NCBI GenBank assembly: GCA_017442155.1 | Contig: JAFSAU010000005.1 | Coordinates: forward strand, 1 to 45,918 | Direction: 5' to 3' | DNA length: 45,918 bases | From: Clostridia bacterium | GTDB taxonomy: Bacteria > Bacillota > Clostridia > UMGS1883 > UMGS1540 | Shown here: positions 25,687 through 34,709 of the stretch, piece by piece | Layout of the letters: each line of letters begins with the position of its first letter | Position numbering within the stretch: the stretch's first letter is position 1 | The notes under the pieces: generated by a model | Told to the model about the DNA's origin: nothing | What the model saw: only the letters and a program-made list of their open reading frames with translations | The model's database searches: none | Position numbers and translations under genes: made by a program

Positions 25687-28245
25687 TTAGTTCATGGACA
25701 GAATTCTGTCCATAATAACCGCGGCTTCGGCACGGGTTGTGTTCCCCGTAGGATTCAACGTGCCGTCTGCGTTACCCTTGATAAGGCCGGAGGAAATCAT
25801 GGCCTTTACATGCGCAAGTGCATAGTCGGCAACAAGGCCGCTGTCAGAAAATACGGTCATATCCGCTTCACCGGCAAGATTCATGCCACGGGAAATAATT
25901 GTCATCAAATCCTGACGTGTGATTTCGGCTTCCGGATTATAGAGATTCTCTCCAATACCGTTTAAGATTCCCGCCGCACGTCCGATAGCGATTTCCTTCG
26001 CATATTCGGCGTTCGGGTCTACATCGCTGAAGTTTTCGGTCGCATCACCGGTAAGCCCCAGCGTGCGCACCAGGAACATGGCAAATTCGCCTCTTGTTAT
26101 TTTGGTCTGGGGCGAGAAGATACGCGGGTTTCCGCCATCATTTACAATCCCCAGAGAATCCAGTTTTTCGATGGAATCCTTGGCCCAGATGATTTCGTTC
26201 AGGTCACGAAAGCGACTGCGGAGACGAAGACCCGAAAGGTCTACACTCTCATCAGGCGTGATGGTATATACAGCGGCCTGCTTTGCACCGAGAGATACTG
26301 TGACCGCATTGTTTTCACCTCTGTACGTTTCCTGCGCGCCCCAAAGACCGTTTACCGCGGCATTGCCCAGCGCGATTTTCCCGTCTGTCGAGACAAGCGG
26401 AACTGTAACCTCTTTCGCCGCATCTGTTCGGTTTACAATAACAGCATACAAAATGCCGTCTTTGACATAAACCGTATATGCCTCATCCTCTGTCACCTTT
26501 TCGCAAAGGGACGGATATTCATTATGCACAAAGTGGGAAAATGCTTGCGTAAGCTCACCACTTTCGTTCATTGCCACAAGGTCTGAAAGTAGCGTGCCTA
26601 ATTCTACCTTGAAGAAATATTCAATACCGTACATACCCGTTCCTACTGCCCCTTCAAAAAAGGCATCGTAGAATTGGAAGCGGTAAGTATCAATCGTATC
26701 GCGTCCTTCGGTGAAGGTCGGCAACAGCGTATAGACAGGTCTATCAAAGTTATGCAGCTCCTGTATTGCTTTTGTATTCTGTCCGTAGCTTTTCTTATAG
26801 GCATCAATCAAAAATACATCACTGTAGCGAGAAATGCCTTCAAGATTCTGACATTCACAGATGTACACAGGATGATGCTTATCCAGTTCGCGAATGTTCA
26901 GATATGCGGCTATAAGCTCATTATCCCGGTTTTGCGTCGGGTCGTCGGTGGCATAAATCTGCTGGAACGGCTCATCCATGACTGCCCATGCAAATACTGC
27001 CGGATGGTCTTTATAAGTGGTGACGATTTCCCGCGTAAGCGGAATAATTTCAGGATTTCCCGCAGAGGTCATATCGGGATACAGACATACAAGACCCATA
27101 AGTCCGTATTGCTGCAGAAGGTCAAGCTGAACACCAACCTTTGCAGGGTCTGTCCCTGCCGCCATCTGCACGACATTTGCGCCCACGCTTTTTGCCTCTT
27201 CCAGATAATGCTTCCCGCCCTTGGATGCCGCAGACATGCCTGCATGATACGCAAACACAGGGTCCAAAATCTCGCCGCTGTCCAGAACATAAAGCCCTTC
27301 TTCATTTAGCGTAGTGGGCGGGTCAAATTTATAAATTCGCTGTACAAATTCGTAGGTTTTTCCGTCACCATCGGTCAAGGCTGCACAGAATTTATATTCT
27401 TTTTCTTTCTCTGCGAGTAAGGAGAAATCAAAGCTTGCACTTACGGTTTCCCCTGTAAACGGAAGTGCTTCTGTCTTTTGCAAAACAGTTTCGCCGTCCA
27501 CAATAGAAAATACGACTGTGGCATTTTCCATATTGACGTGGTTTGTGCTGATTACAAGGTTAGAGCGGGTAAGCGTTCCCTCGATGTCCCCCGTGTGCCC
27601 TGTTTCATAGAAAATATTATTGGTAAAGAAGGTTGCGGGCTTTGCGATGGATTCGCTGATTTGCGTGAGGGATACATCGTCAAAATAAGCTATGCCCTTC
27701 TTATACATGCGGACATATACAACAACACCTACGGCAAGATCGGGTGCAATGGTGTCAACCGTATACTGCTTCCATTCTCCACCGGTATTTCCAAGTCCGT
27801 TACCGGACTTATTGCCGCCGGGGTTTTCGCCGGCAAAAAGCGTATCGGTCTGCCATTCAAACTTAAAGCCTGCACCTTCCTTAACGTCAGAATCGCACCA
27901 CACCCAGTAGGAAAGACGATAATAAGCACCGGGAATCATGCCATCGGGAATATAAAAGCGTACCCAGTCCTTTTTCCCGGCGGTGTTATCCACCTTTATG
28001 GAATAGCTACCTGTGTGTGCTTGTTCTGTGGACCATGTGATAAAATCTGCACTCTGGCTCCAGTCCTCTTCGGTTCCCTGCCCATACGGTGTCCATCCTG
28101 CCGCGCCGTTTCCGGCGGCATTGGGGGTTTCAAAGCTTGTATTTCCCAGAAGCTCCACCCCCAAGCCTTGCGGCTCTGCCTGTGCGGAAAAGCACGGAAC
28201 GAGCATGAAAAGACTTAGTAGCACAGTAATAATTTTTTTGGTCAT
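25687..28245 (-). CDS. Secreted SLH protein with CBM-like module and TIM-barrel-like domain (protein A)
   Basis: An 852-residue surface protein. A signal peptide of about 23 residues (M-T-K-K start, A-Q-A end) is followed by a CBM4/9-like beta-sandwich (30-195, L-L-G-N-T-S-F-E) and an Ig-like domain (205-310). A TIM-barrel-like domain (315-575) has H-P-A-V-F-A-W-A-V-M-D-E-P (D424, E425). A small beta domain and three SLH repeats (677-850, each with T-R-G-E, T-R-Q-D or T-R-A-E) complete it. SLH repeats anchor proteins to pyruvylated wall polymers. At the presumed seventh strand, L-L-P-T has Pro509 where clan GH-A enzymes carry the nucleophile Glu. It may be a glycosidase with altered chemistry or a binding protein. 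The ATG has AAGGAG upstream. Confidence 0.75.
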   Translation of the reverse strand: MTKKIITVLLSLFMLVPCFSAQAEPQGLGVELLGNTSFETPNAAGNGAAGWTPYGQGTEEDWSQSADFITWSTEQAHTGSYSIKVDNTAGKKDWVRFYIPDGMIPGAYYRLSYWVWCDSDVKEGAGFKFEWQTDTLFAGENPGGNKSGNGLGNTGGEWKQYTVDTIAPDLAVGVVVYVRMYKKGIAYFDDVSLTQISESIAKPATFFTNNIFYETGHTGDIEGTLTRSNLVISTNHVNMENATVVFSIVDGETVLQKTEALPFTGETVSASFDFSLLAEKEKEYKFCAALTDGDGKTYEFVQRIYKFDPPTTLNEEGLYVLDSGEILDPVFAYHAGMSAASKGGKHYLEEAKSVGANVVQMAAGTDPAKVGVQLDLLQQYGLMGLVCLYPDMTSAGNPEIIPLTREIVTTYKDHPAVFAWAVMDEPFQQIYATDDPTQNRDNELIAAYLNIRELDKHHPVYICECQNLEGISRYSDVFLIDAYKKSYGQNTKAIQELHNFDRPVYTLLPTFTEGRDTIDTYRFQFYDAFFEGAVGTGMYGIEYFFKVELGTLLSDLVAMNESGELTQAFSHFVHNEYPSLCEKVTEDEAYTVYVKDGILYAVIVNRTDAAKEVTVPLVSTDGKIALGNAAVNGLWGAQETYRGENNAVTVSLGAKQAAVYTITPDESVDLSGLRLRSRFRDLNEIIWAKDSIEKLDSLGIVNDGGNPRIFSPQTKITRGEFAMFLVRTLGLTGDATENFSDVDPNAEYAKEIAIGRAAGILNGIGENLYNPEAEITRQDLMTIISRGMNLAGEADMTVFSDSGLVADYALAHVKAMISSGLIKGNADGTLNPTGNTTRAEAAVIMDRILSMN
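25703..26242 (-). repeat. 540 bp SLH-coding tract, copy 1
   Basis: This tract, coding the SLH repeats of protein A, is nearly identical and without indels to 28462-29001 in protein B; by eye well over 90 percent of bases match. The rest of the two genes is clearly more diverged, which suggests gene conversion or a recent duplication of the anchor region. Confidence 0.85.
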
Positions 28246-28272
28246 TGTTTTTCTCCTTTTTGATGAAAGCAG

Positions 28273-28320
28273 ACAATCCCTCCGTCGCTTCGCGGCCCCT
28301 CCGCATGCACAAGGGAGGCT
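28273..28320. repeat. Partial copy of an ACAATCCCTCCGTC repeat element
   Basis: The stretch opens with ACAATCCCTCCGTC, has a short GC-rich middle and closes with CACAAGGGAGGCT, matching the outer parts of the element at 38315-38475. It lies in the 196 bp between proteins A and B. A similar short element is common in intergenic regions of several Oscillospiraceae-type genomes (from memory). Confidence 0.65.
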
Positions 28321-28381
28321 TTTTTGTGCCCTTCGGTTTTTACAAAAAGACGTCTGCTTTGCAATATTTGATTTAGTTTAG

Positions 28382-28418
28382 AAAAAGGCTGCCGCAGCAT
28401 ATGTTGTCCGCGACAGCC
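28382..28418 (-). terminator. Terminator of the protein B gene
   Basis: On the minus strand GGCTGTCGC pairs with GCGGCAGCC across a 14 nt loop, followed by TTTTTC. It lies 24 bp past the protein B stop, so proteins A and B are probably separate transcripts. Confidence 0.75.
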
Positions 28419-28441
28419 TCTCCTTCATTTTCCCTCTTTTT

Positions 28442-31400
28442 TCAGACCGTCTGGCTATAGATTCTATCCATAATAACCGCGGCTTCGGCACGGGTTGTGT
28501 TCCCCGTGGGATTCAGCGTGCCGTCTGCGTTACCCTTGATAAGACCGGAGGAAATCATGGCCTTTACATGAGCCAGCGCATAGTCGGCAACAAGGCCGCT
28601 GTCAGAAAATACGGTCATATCCGCTTCACCGGCAAGATTCATGCCACGAGAAATAATGGTCATCATATCCTGACGAGTGATTTCGGCTTCCGGATTATAG
28701 AGATTCTCTCCGACACCGTTTAAGATGCCCGCCGCACGTCCTATGGCAATTTCCTTTGCATACTCTGCATCGGGAGCTACATCGCTGAAGTTTTCGGTCG
28801 CATCACCGGTAAGCCCCAGCGTACGCACCAGGAACATGGCAAATTCGCCTCTTGATATTTTGGTCTGGGGCGAGAAGATGCGCGGGTTTCCGCCATCATT
28901 TACAATACCCAGAGAATCCAGCTTTTCAATAGAATCCTTCGCCCAGGTGATTTCATTCAGGTCGCGGAAGCGGCTACGGAGGCGAAGTGCGCTAAAGTCT
29001 ACCGCGGCATCGGGTGTTATTTCATAGACTGCCGCGCGTTCTGCTTCAAGCTTTATAGAAACGGCGCCATTTGCGGCGCGGTACGATTCAGAAGCACCGT
29101 AAAGTCCTTTTACCGTCGCATCACTAATCACAGTTTTCCCATCGGCACTTACGAGCGGTACTGTAATTTCCTTCGCTTCCGTGTTGCGGTTTGCCACAAC
29201 GGCATATACCTTGCCTTCTTTTACGTATACTGCATAAGCCTCATCGGCTGCAACCTTTTCGGAGAGCGTCTGATACTTATTGTGCACAAAATATGCATAC
29301 GCATCTGCAAGCTCGCCCGACTGATTCATTTCGATAAGTGCATCCTTCATCGGGAAGAGGTAGGAGAAGTTCTCATCGTAGAAGTACTCCATAGCGTAAA
29401 CACCTGTGCTGAGTGCGCCTTCAAAGAAGCCATCATACATATCAAAGCGATAGGTGTCAATATTATCCCGTTGTGAATAGGCGGGCAAAAGCGTGTAAAC
29501 CGGTCTTGTGAAGTTAAATTGTTCGTTAATCATCTTCGTATTCTGTCCGTAGCTCTTTTTATACGCGTCAATGAGAAATACGTCACAGTAACGGGAAGAA
29601 TCTTCAAGTCCCTTACATTCACAGATATAAACCGGTTTAACCTTATCAATTGCCCGAATGGTCAGATATGCATCAATCAGCTCATTATCACGATTTTCCG
29701 CCTGATTCATGCCTTCCGGTGCAAGCAGCTGCTGATTCGGCTCGTCCATGACAGCCCATGCAAAGACGGCCGGATGATCCATAACTGCTTTGACGGTTTC
29801 TTTAACATACTCAATGTTTGCCGGATTACCTGCGGATGTCATGCTGGGGTACAGGGAAACAAGTGCTTTAACGCCTTTTTCCTGCAGAGTATCGAGCTGC
29901 TCGAGTACCTTGCCCGTGTTTTTTACGGCTGTAATCTGCATAACATTCATGCCCATGGCAATAGCATCATCCAGATAATTTACACGGTTCGGGACGTTAC
30001 GAAGCTCACCTACGTGGTAAGCAAATGCGGGGTCAAACACCTCCCCGTTTTCGTCGATATAAAGACCATCCTCCCGGATTGCGGTAGGTCTGTCAAACTT
30101 ATAAACGCGCTGCGAAAATTCATATGTTTTTCCTGCGCCGTCCGTCAAGGTTGCCACAATGCGGTATTCCTTTTCCTTTTCCGCCATGAGCGTAATGGGG
30201 AAGCCGTAGGACATTTTGTCTTCTACAAAGGGGATGGGTTCGCTTTGTGCCAGAACAGCATCACCGTCACGGAAAGAATAGGTAACGGTTGCACCATCCA
30301 TCGGAATATTATTCGTTTCAATAATCAGGGGTGCTTTTTTGATGGAAATTTCCACATCGCCCTCATAGCCTGTTTCAAAGAAGATGTTGTTTGTCATACT
30401 GGTTGCAGGCTTTGCACTGGAAGCACTGACGCGGTAAAGGGATGCATCGTCAATATAGGCAACACCCGGAATGTAGAGACGGATATAGGTTACAACACCT
30501 GCAACGGTATCCGGTGACAGGGACGTAGTAGAAAAACGTCTCCACTCGCCGTTTGTGTTGCCGAGACCGTTACCGAAGCTGTTGCCTGCCGGTTCTTCGC
30601 CGTCCAATGCATCATTTACAATCCATTCGAATTTAAAGCCAACACCATCCGAAATTTCGGATTCGCAGTATGCCCAGAAGGAAAGCTGATAGTACGCACC
30701 CGGTAACATACCGTCATTTACCTGGAAGCGAATCCAGTCCTTCTTCCCTGCCGTGTTATCAATTTTTACGGAATATTCACCGGTATGTGCTCTTTCGTTT
30801 GTCCAGGTAACATATTCAGAGGATGCAGACCAGTCTGCCTCTTCCCCCAGTCCGTACGGCGTCCAGCCTGCGGCACCGTTTCCGGCGGCATTCGGGGTTT
30901 CAAAGCTTGTGTTCCCGAGAAGCTCTGTACAGGTTTCGTCGTACGGCTCTTTAAATTCAATAGGAAGCTCGTAGATTTCACCGGTGATGGAATAATCATC
31001 CACCGTTACCTTGCCTTCCACCTTTTGCGTACGAACAAAGGTCACGTAAGAGCCGCTCATAGGTGCGGTAAATTCGAGGGTGGTTTCCTTCCATTCTTTC
31101 GTGCCCAAATCATCCACGAAAATATAAACTGCGTCTTCACCCGTAAATTCCACCTTGAAGCAAATCTTCATGCCCTCGGAAGCATCCTTTGTAAAAATGC
31201 TGAACTTATATCTTGCACCGGCCACGAAGTTTACTCTCTGATTTAAGAGTGAAATGTAATCTCTTTCTTTGCCGCCCGTGGAATCGAGAATGACGGCATT
31301 ATTGCCGCTGTGGGCATCGTTTGTGATGCTGCAGTGCTGTGCTGTGCTGTTTTTCCAGCCTGAGGGCAGACCATCCTCGCCCAGTTTTTCAAATCCACCG

Positions 31401-31996
31401 TTCATGGTGATTTCTCCGGTTTTTCCGGTTGCTACCTTCGTATCGTATACAACCGGCTCGGGTGCATCCACCCCGCGCTCTTCGGTCATCTGGCCGGTGA
31501 GCAGAGCATTATCGTAGGCCACATCGCCGCTGTTTTTACGGCTTCTGAGATATACCGCCACGGTTGTGGCATCTTCCGGTGCCGTGAAGGTATGCTCACA
31601 TCTTTTCCACCTACTCTTTTCTGCGGTAATATCGATTTTTTCATTTTTAATATTCCCGCCTTCGTTTTTCCAGATTACGTAGAAAAACGGTTCGGCAGAG
31701 CGTTCTGTGCGGACATCTGCGGAGAGAACATACTCCGTTCCACCGACGAGTCCGTTCACCGTCTGGGTGATATAGCCGGTTCCGGCAATGAAAATAGCTT
31801 TTTCGCCTTCGGACACTTTGTCCGTGATAATACTTACATTTGCACCGCTTGTGGTCCATTTGTACAGTCCCACCTCGGTACGGGTCATGTTTTCAAAGCT
31901 CCCGTTTAAAAGGAGGTTTTCTGCCGCCTGCACGGGTACTAAACATGAGACAAACAGGAGCAGACATAAGGATAGTGTTAAAAGTTTTTTGTACAT
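28442..31996 (-). CDS. Secreted SLH protein with three CBM-like modules and TIM-barrel-like domain (protein B)
   Basis: An 1184-residue surface protein, essentially protein A with two more CBM-like modules in front. Order: signal peptide (1-24), CBM-like modules at about 25-170, 190-340 and 357-530, an Ig-like domain to 635, barrel-like domain to about 890, beta domain, and three SLH repeats from about 1005. The third CBM-like module copies that of protein A (L-L-G-N-T-S-F-E-T-P-N-A-A-G-N-G). The barrel has A-W-A-V-M-D-E-P (D751, E752) and Pro838 at the presumed nucleophile site. The ATG at 31996 has AAGGAG 8 nt upstream; an in-frame TTG nine codons earlier is not needed. Its substrate is unknown. 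Confidence 0.75.
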   Translation of the reverse strand: MYKKLLTLSLCLLLFVSCLVPVQAAENLLLNGSFENMTRTEVGLYKWTTSGANVSIITDKVSEGEKAIFIAGTGYITQTVNGLVGGTEYVLSADVRTERSAEPFFYVIWKNEGGNIKNEKIDITAEKSRWKRCEHTFTAPEDATTVAVYLRSRKNSGDVAYDNALLTGQMTEERGVDAPEPVVYDTKVATGKTGEITMNGGFEKLGEDGLPSGWKNSTAQHCSITNDAHSGNNAVILDSTGGKERDYISLLNQRVNFVAGARYKFSIFTKDASEGMKICFKVEFTGEDAVYIFVDDLGTKEWKETTLEFTAPMSGSYVTFVRTQKVEGKVTVDDYSITGEIYELPIEFKEPYDETCTELLGNTSFETPNAAGNGAAGWTPYGLGEEADWSASSEYVTWTNERAHTGEYSVKIDNTAGKKDWIRFQVNDGMLPGAYYQLSFWAYCESEISDGVGFKFEWIVNDALDGEEPAGNSFGNGLGNTNGEWRRFSTTSLSPDTVAGVVTYIRLYIPGVAYIDDASLYRVSASSAKPATSMTNNIFFETGYEGDVEISIKKAPLIIETNNIPMDGATVTYSFRDGDAVLAQSEPIPFVEDKMSYGFPITLMAEKEKEYRIVATLTDGAGKTYEFSQRVYKFDRPTAIREDGLYIDENGEVFDPAFAYHVGELRNVPNRVNYLDDAIAMGMNVMQITAVKNTGKVLEQLDTLQEKGVKALVSLYPSMTSAGNPANIEYVKETVKAVMDHPAVFAWAVMDEPNQQLLAPEGMNQAENRDNELIDAYLTIRAIDKVKPVYICECKGLEDSSRYCDVFLIDAYKKSYGQNTKMINEQFNFTRPVYTLLPAYSQRDNIDTYRFDMYDGFFEGALSTGVYAMEYFYDENFSYLFPMKDALIEMNQSGELADAYAYFVHNKYQTLSEKVAADEAYAVYVKEGKVYAVVANRNTEAKEITVPLVSADGKTVISDATVKGLYGASESYRAANGAVSIKLEAERAAVYEITPDAAVDFSALRLRSRFRDLNEITWAKDSIEKLDSLGIVNDGGNPRIFSPQTKISRGEFAMFLVRTLGLTGDATENFSDVAPDAEYAKEIAIGRAAGILNGVGENLYNPEAEITRQDMMTIISRGMNLAGEADMTVFSDSGLVADYALAHVKAMISSGLIKGNADGTLNPTGNTTRAEAAVIMDRIYSQTV
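28462..29001 (-). repeat. 540 bp SLH-coding tract, copy 2
   Basis: Second copy of the tract at 25703-26242, at a constant offset of 2759 bp with no gaps. Confidence 0.85.
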
Positions 31997-32025
31997 GTTG
32001 TTTCTCCTTTTTTTGTTTTGCAAAA

Positions 32026-32068
32026 GGGGATTTCAAAGGGGCTTTAATGGTCCTCCTATGAAATCCCC
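32026..32068 (-). terminator. Probable terminator of the 498-residue CBM protein gene
   Basis: GGGGATTTCA (32026-32035) and TGAAATCCCC (32059-32068) form a perfect 10 bp stem around a 23 nt loop, followed on the minus strand by TTTT. It lies just past the stop at 32097, before the protein B start. Confidence 0.6.
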
Positions 32069-32096
32069 ATCTCTTTAAAAAATGCTATCGTGTTTT

Positions 32097-33593
32097 TTAT
32101 GCGACCGGCGCGACAAGCATTTCCGCAGGAAATGCATCAAATTTTTCTAAGGATGCAAGCGATTTGTAAGAGAACACGCGGATGCTGTATTTATCCGCAT
32201 CTGTCTCCGGTATATCAAAGCTTCCCACGTTAATCGTTGTGTATGCCCCCTTTGTCAAGGTTGCAGGTGCAGAAATAATTAAGTCCACAAAGCTCTTGGC
32301 TGTGCCTTCAGCTTTGTAAAGTGCTGCAATAGTAACAACGCCCGGGGCATCCCCTGTATAAGAGGATTGCAGATATGCATCGTAAGAAACTGCAATTGTG
32401 CCTGCGGCATCGCCCTCGCCGTTCGTGTACGTTACTTTGGATTCTGCGGGCAGTAATGAAACATTGTCAAGATATAATGTACCATTTTTGTCGGCAGCCG
32501 TAGCATCCTGGGAATTCTGGAAGCGGATGTCCATGATCGCGGCATTCTGCGGCATCTCCGTGCTCGGTATAAGGAGAGAAAAATGCTTCCATGTATTTTT
32601 CGGTTTTGCATCCTGAGATGTGAAGGATTTTATCCATTCATCACTCCCGTTATAAATCTTTGTCCCATCCTCATCTCTAAAATAAATTACAACATTAAAT
32701 TTGGTATTACCACCGGTTTTAAACCCATCAAAGGTTAAAAGATAATCCGTACCGGAAGCTAAGGGAGAAACGTCCGGCGAAGTAGTAAATGTAATGTTTT
32801 GTCTATTTGCAGGGTTTACAAAGGCAACAACATTGCTCTCCACACCGTCGGCTCCGGCAAATTTCTGAATGGAAATATAGGTGTCGGCATTTCGTTCCCA
32901 TCCGGTTGCAAATCCGTCTGCACCAACCATTTCAAAGTCACCGTTCTGAATTAAATCCTTTTTGGTTTCTGTTACGTCTTCTTCGTTACTGTCGTCTTCT
33001 TTCTCATCTATCGTAATATTGTCAAGATATAATTCAGCTGCACTCTCCGAAGCGGAAACATTCTGGTATGTCTGAAATACGATTTCAAAAATTCGTGTTG
33101 TTTCCGGTAGGTCGGTAACATTGAATTCAAAATGCTGCCAGGCATCCTTGTTGGTAGGCTGCACTGATTGTTCCGCAAAATACAGGTCTGCGTTTAATTC
33201 ATCCTTTATCTTATCGCCTTCATCATCCCTATAGAAAATGTTGATATTGAATCTGGATGCACCGGCCGTTCTGTAAGCATCAAACGAAAGGACATACGCC
33301 TTTGCAGGGTCAACCGGAGAAGATTCCAAATCTGTCCTGAATTTAATATTTTCCGAGTCTGCCGGTTTTACAAATGCAACAACCTTGTTGTCGGCATTTC
33401 CGCTTGCATCCTTTACGGTTTTAACTAAAACAATTGCAGAATTGCTACGCTCCCATCCTGTTGCAAACCCATCTTCACCAACCAATTCAAAATCGCCGTT
33501 TTGAATCAGATTCTGTCCCGCAGCGGATGCGCCCACTGCCGGAAGCATTGTGAGTGCCAAAAGCACTGCTAAGATTGCCGATAATTTTTTCAT
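32097..33593 (-). CDS. Secreted protein with two tandem CBM-like modules and a small C-terminal domain
   Basis: A 498-residue secreted protein with a clear signal peptide (M-K-K-L-S-A-I-L-A-V-L-L-A-L, ending A-S-A-A). Two tandem repeats of about 180 residues start with I-Q-N-G-D-F-E-L and I-Q-N-G-D-F-E-M (at about 29 and 215) and share F-A-T-G-W-E-R and L-Y-L-D-N; both resemble CBM4/9 sugar-binding sandwiches. A C-terminal domain of about 110 residues follows (V-T-I-A-A-L-Y-K-A-E-G, ending F-S-Y-K-S-L-A-S-L-E). It has no barrel and no SLH repeats, so it is a binding or accessory protein. The signal peptide and ribosome binding region match those of the next gene upstream, pointing to duplication. 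Confidence 0.75.
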   Translation of the reverse strand: MKKLSAILAVLLALTMLPAVGASAAGQNLIQNGDFELVGEDGFATGWERSNSAIVLVKTVKDASGNADNKVVAFVKPADSENIKFRTDLESSPVDPAKAYVLSFDAYRTAGASRFNINIFYRDDEGDKIKDELNADLYFAEQSVQPTNKDAWQHFEFNVTDLPETTRIFEIVFQTYQNVSASESAAELYLDNITIDEKEDDSNEEDVTETKKDLIQNGDFEMVGADGFATGWERNADTYISIQKFAGADGVESNVVAFVNPANRQNITFTTSPDVSPLASGTDYLLTFDGFKTGGNTKFNVVIYFRDEDGTKIYNGSDEWIKSFTSQDAKPKNTWKHFSLLIPSTEMPQNAAIMDIRFQNSQDATAADKNGTLYLDNVSLLPAESKVTYTNGEGDAAGTIAVSYDAYLQSSYTGDAPGVVTIAALYKAEGTAKSFVDLIISAPATLTKGAYTTINVGSFDIPETDADKYSIRVFSYKSLASLEKFDAFPAEMLVAPVA

Positions 33594-33767
33594 ACGTCTT
33601 CTACCTTTCTTTTTTTATTTATTTAATCCTGCTTCGCGAAAAATATTCCTCGAAAGCATTGCAGATAGTAGCACATCCTGCAGTCTATGCCCTGCTTTGC
33701 CTGCTTGAATCATTCTTAGCGAAAGCAGTTTAAATCAAATTCCAACTCCCATACGCATCAAAGGAAT

Positions 33768-34658
33768 TTACCGAAATACTTCGCGAACCGGGAATTCCTC
33801 ATACGGGGCATACGCATTTTCAAAATCAAGCGAAAATACTTTCAGTATATACGTCGCGTTATCCGCAGGCTTTTCAAAGCTACCTAAAGTGACTTCTGCG
33901 AAATCCGCTTTTATAAGCTGTGTCGCCGGAGAAACAATTACTTTTGCAAGCGTATTGGAAACGCCATCTGTTTTGTAGAGTGCTGCAACTCCGACAATAC
34001 TCGGTGCATCCCCTTCATACGAAGACGGACAATATGCATTATACCCTACGGTGATTGCACCTGTTTCTTCGACGTTGTAGGTAACTTCGGAAATAACTTT
34101 GCTAAGATATATATCATCAAAATACAATGTCTTACCTGCAGAGCCTTTTTTTGTGGCATTAAGCAATATTTTAACTCTTACTGTGCCTTGGGGTATTGTA
34201 ACAACGTAATCGTCAACCACAGAAGAACTCGAAGAATTTAAGCGGACCTTGAACTCCGTCCATGTATTTGTCTTGGTCATGTTCTCCGTGTACGATTTAT
34301 CACCGAGCATTTCACCAGCAGTATCATAAAAATAAAATTGCATTTTTCCAGCATGTGACGATGCGTCAGTCCAATACCAAAGTGAAAAATTGTAATCTGA
34401 ATTTCCTTCAATAGCAATGTCCTGCGTAACCCACTTATCAAGTGCCGTGCCACCTATAAATGAAAGTGCTTTTCCTCCTTCATCATGCGAGAAACTTTCG
34501 CTGATGGCCGCTTTCGCCGTACCTGTATAGCTCCAACCATCAAATCCATCCGTAAAACTTGGATTTGCAACTAAGTTCACACCATTTGCGCTTACGCCCG
34601 CCACCGGGAGCATTGTAAGTGCCAGAAGCACTGCCAGGATTACCGATACTTTTTTCAT
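33768..34658 (-). CDS. Secreted protein with one CBM-like module and a small C-terminal domain
   Basis: A 296-residue paralogue of the 498-residue neighbour with a single sugar-binding-like sandwich (about 28-185, N-L-V-A-N-P-S-F-T-D-G-F-D-G-W). The same type of C-terminal domain follows (V-G-V-A-A-L-Y-K-T-D-G, ending L-K-V-F-S-L-D). Signal peptide M-K-K-V-S-V-I-L-A-V-L-L-A-L-T-M-L-P is almost the same as in the neighbour. It has GAAAGGTAG upstream of the ATG. It has no catalytic motif and no wall anchor. The 174 bp between it and the next gene downstream holds no terminator or promoter I can support. Confidence 0.75.
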   Translation of the reverse strand: MKKVSVILAVLLALTMLPVAGVSANGVNLVANPSFTDGFDGWSYTGTAKAAISESFSHDEGGKALSFIGGTALDKWVTQDIAIEGNSDYNFSLWYWTDASSHAGKMQFYFYDTAGEMLGDKSYTENMTKTNTWTEFKVRLNSSSSSVVDDYVVTIPQGTVRVKILLNATKKGSAGKTLYFDDIYLSKVISEVTYNVEETGAITVGYNAYCPSSYEGDAPSIVGVAALYKTDGVSNTLAKVIVSPATQLIKADFAEVTLGSFEKPADNATYILKVFSLDFENAYAPYEEFPVREVFR

Positions 34659-34690
34659 AATGAATCTACCTTTCTTTATTAATTTTATCT

Positions 34691-34709
34691 AAAACCGTTT
34701 TACGGTTTT
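34691..34709 (-). terminator. Small hairpin after protein C
   Basis: AAAACCG (34691-34697) and CGGTTTT (34703-34709) with a 5 nt loop, starting in the stop codon of protein C. The stem is short with T's at its 3' end, so it is a weak terminator at best. Confidence 0.4.

Noticed and set aside
25687..29001. Assembly artefact as the cause of the repeated SLH tract
   Set aside because: The copies differ at scattered positions and lie in full, distinct genes; an artefact would give exact identity. Long reads would settle it.
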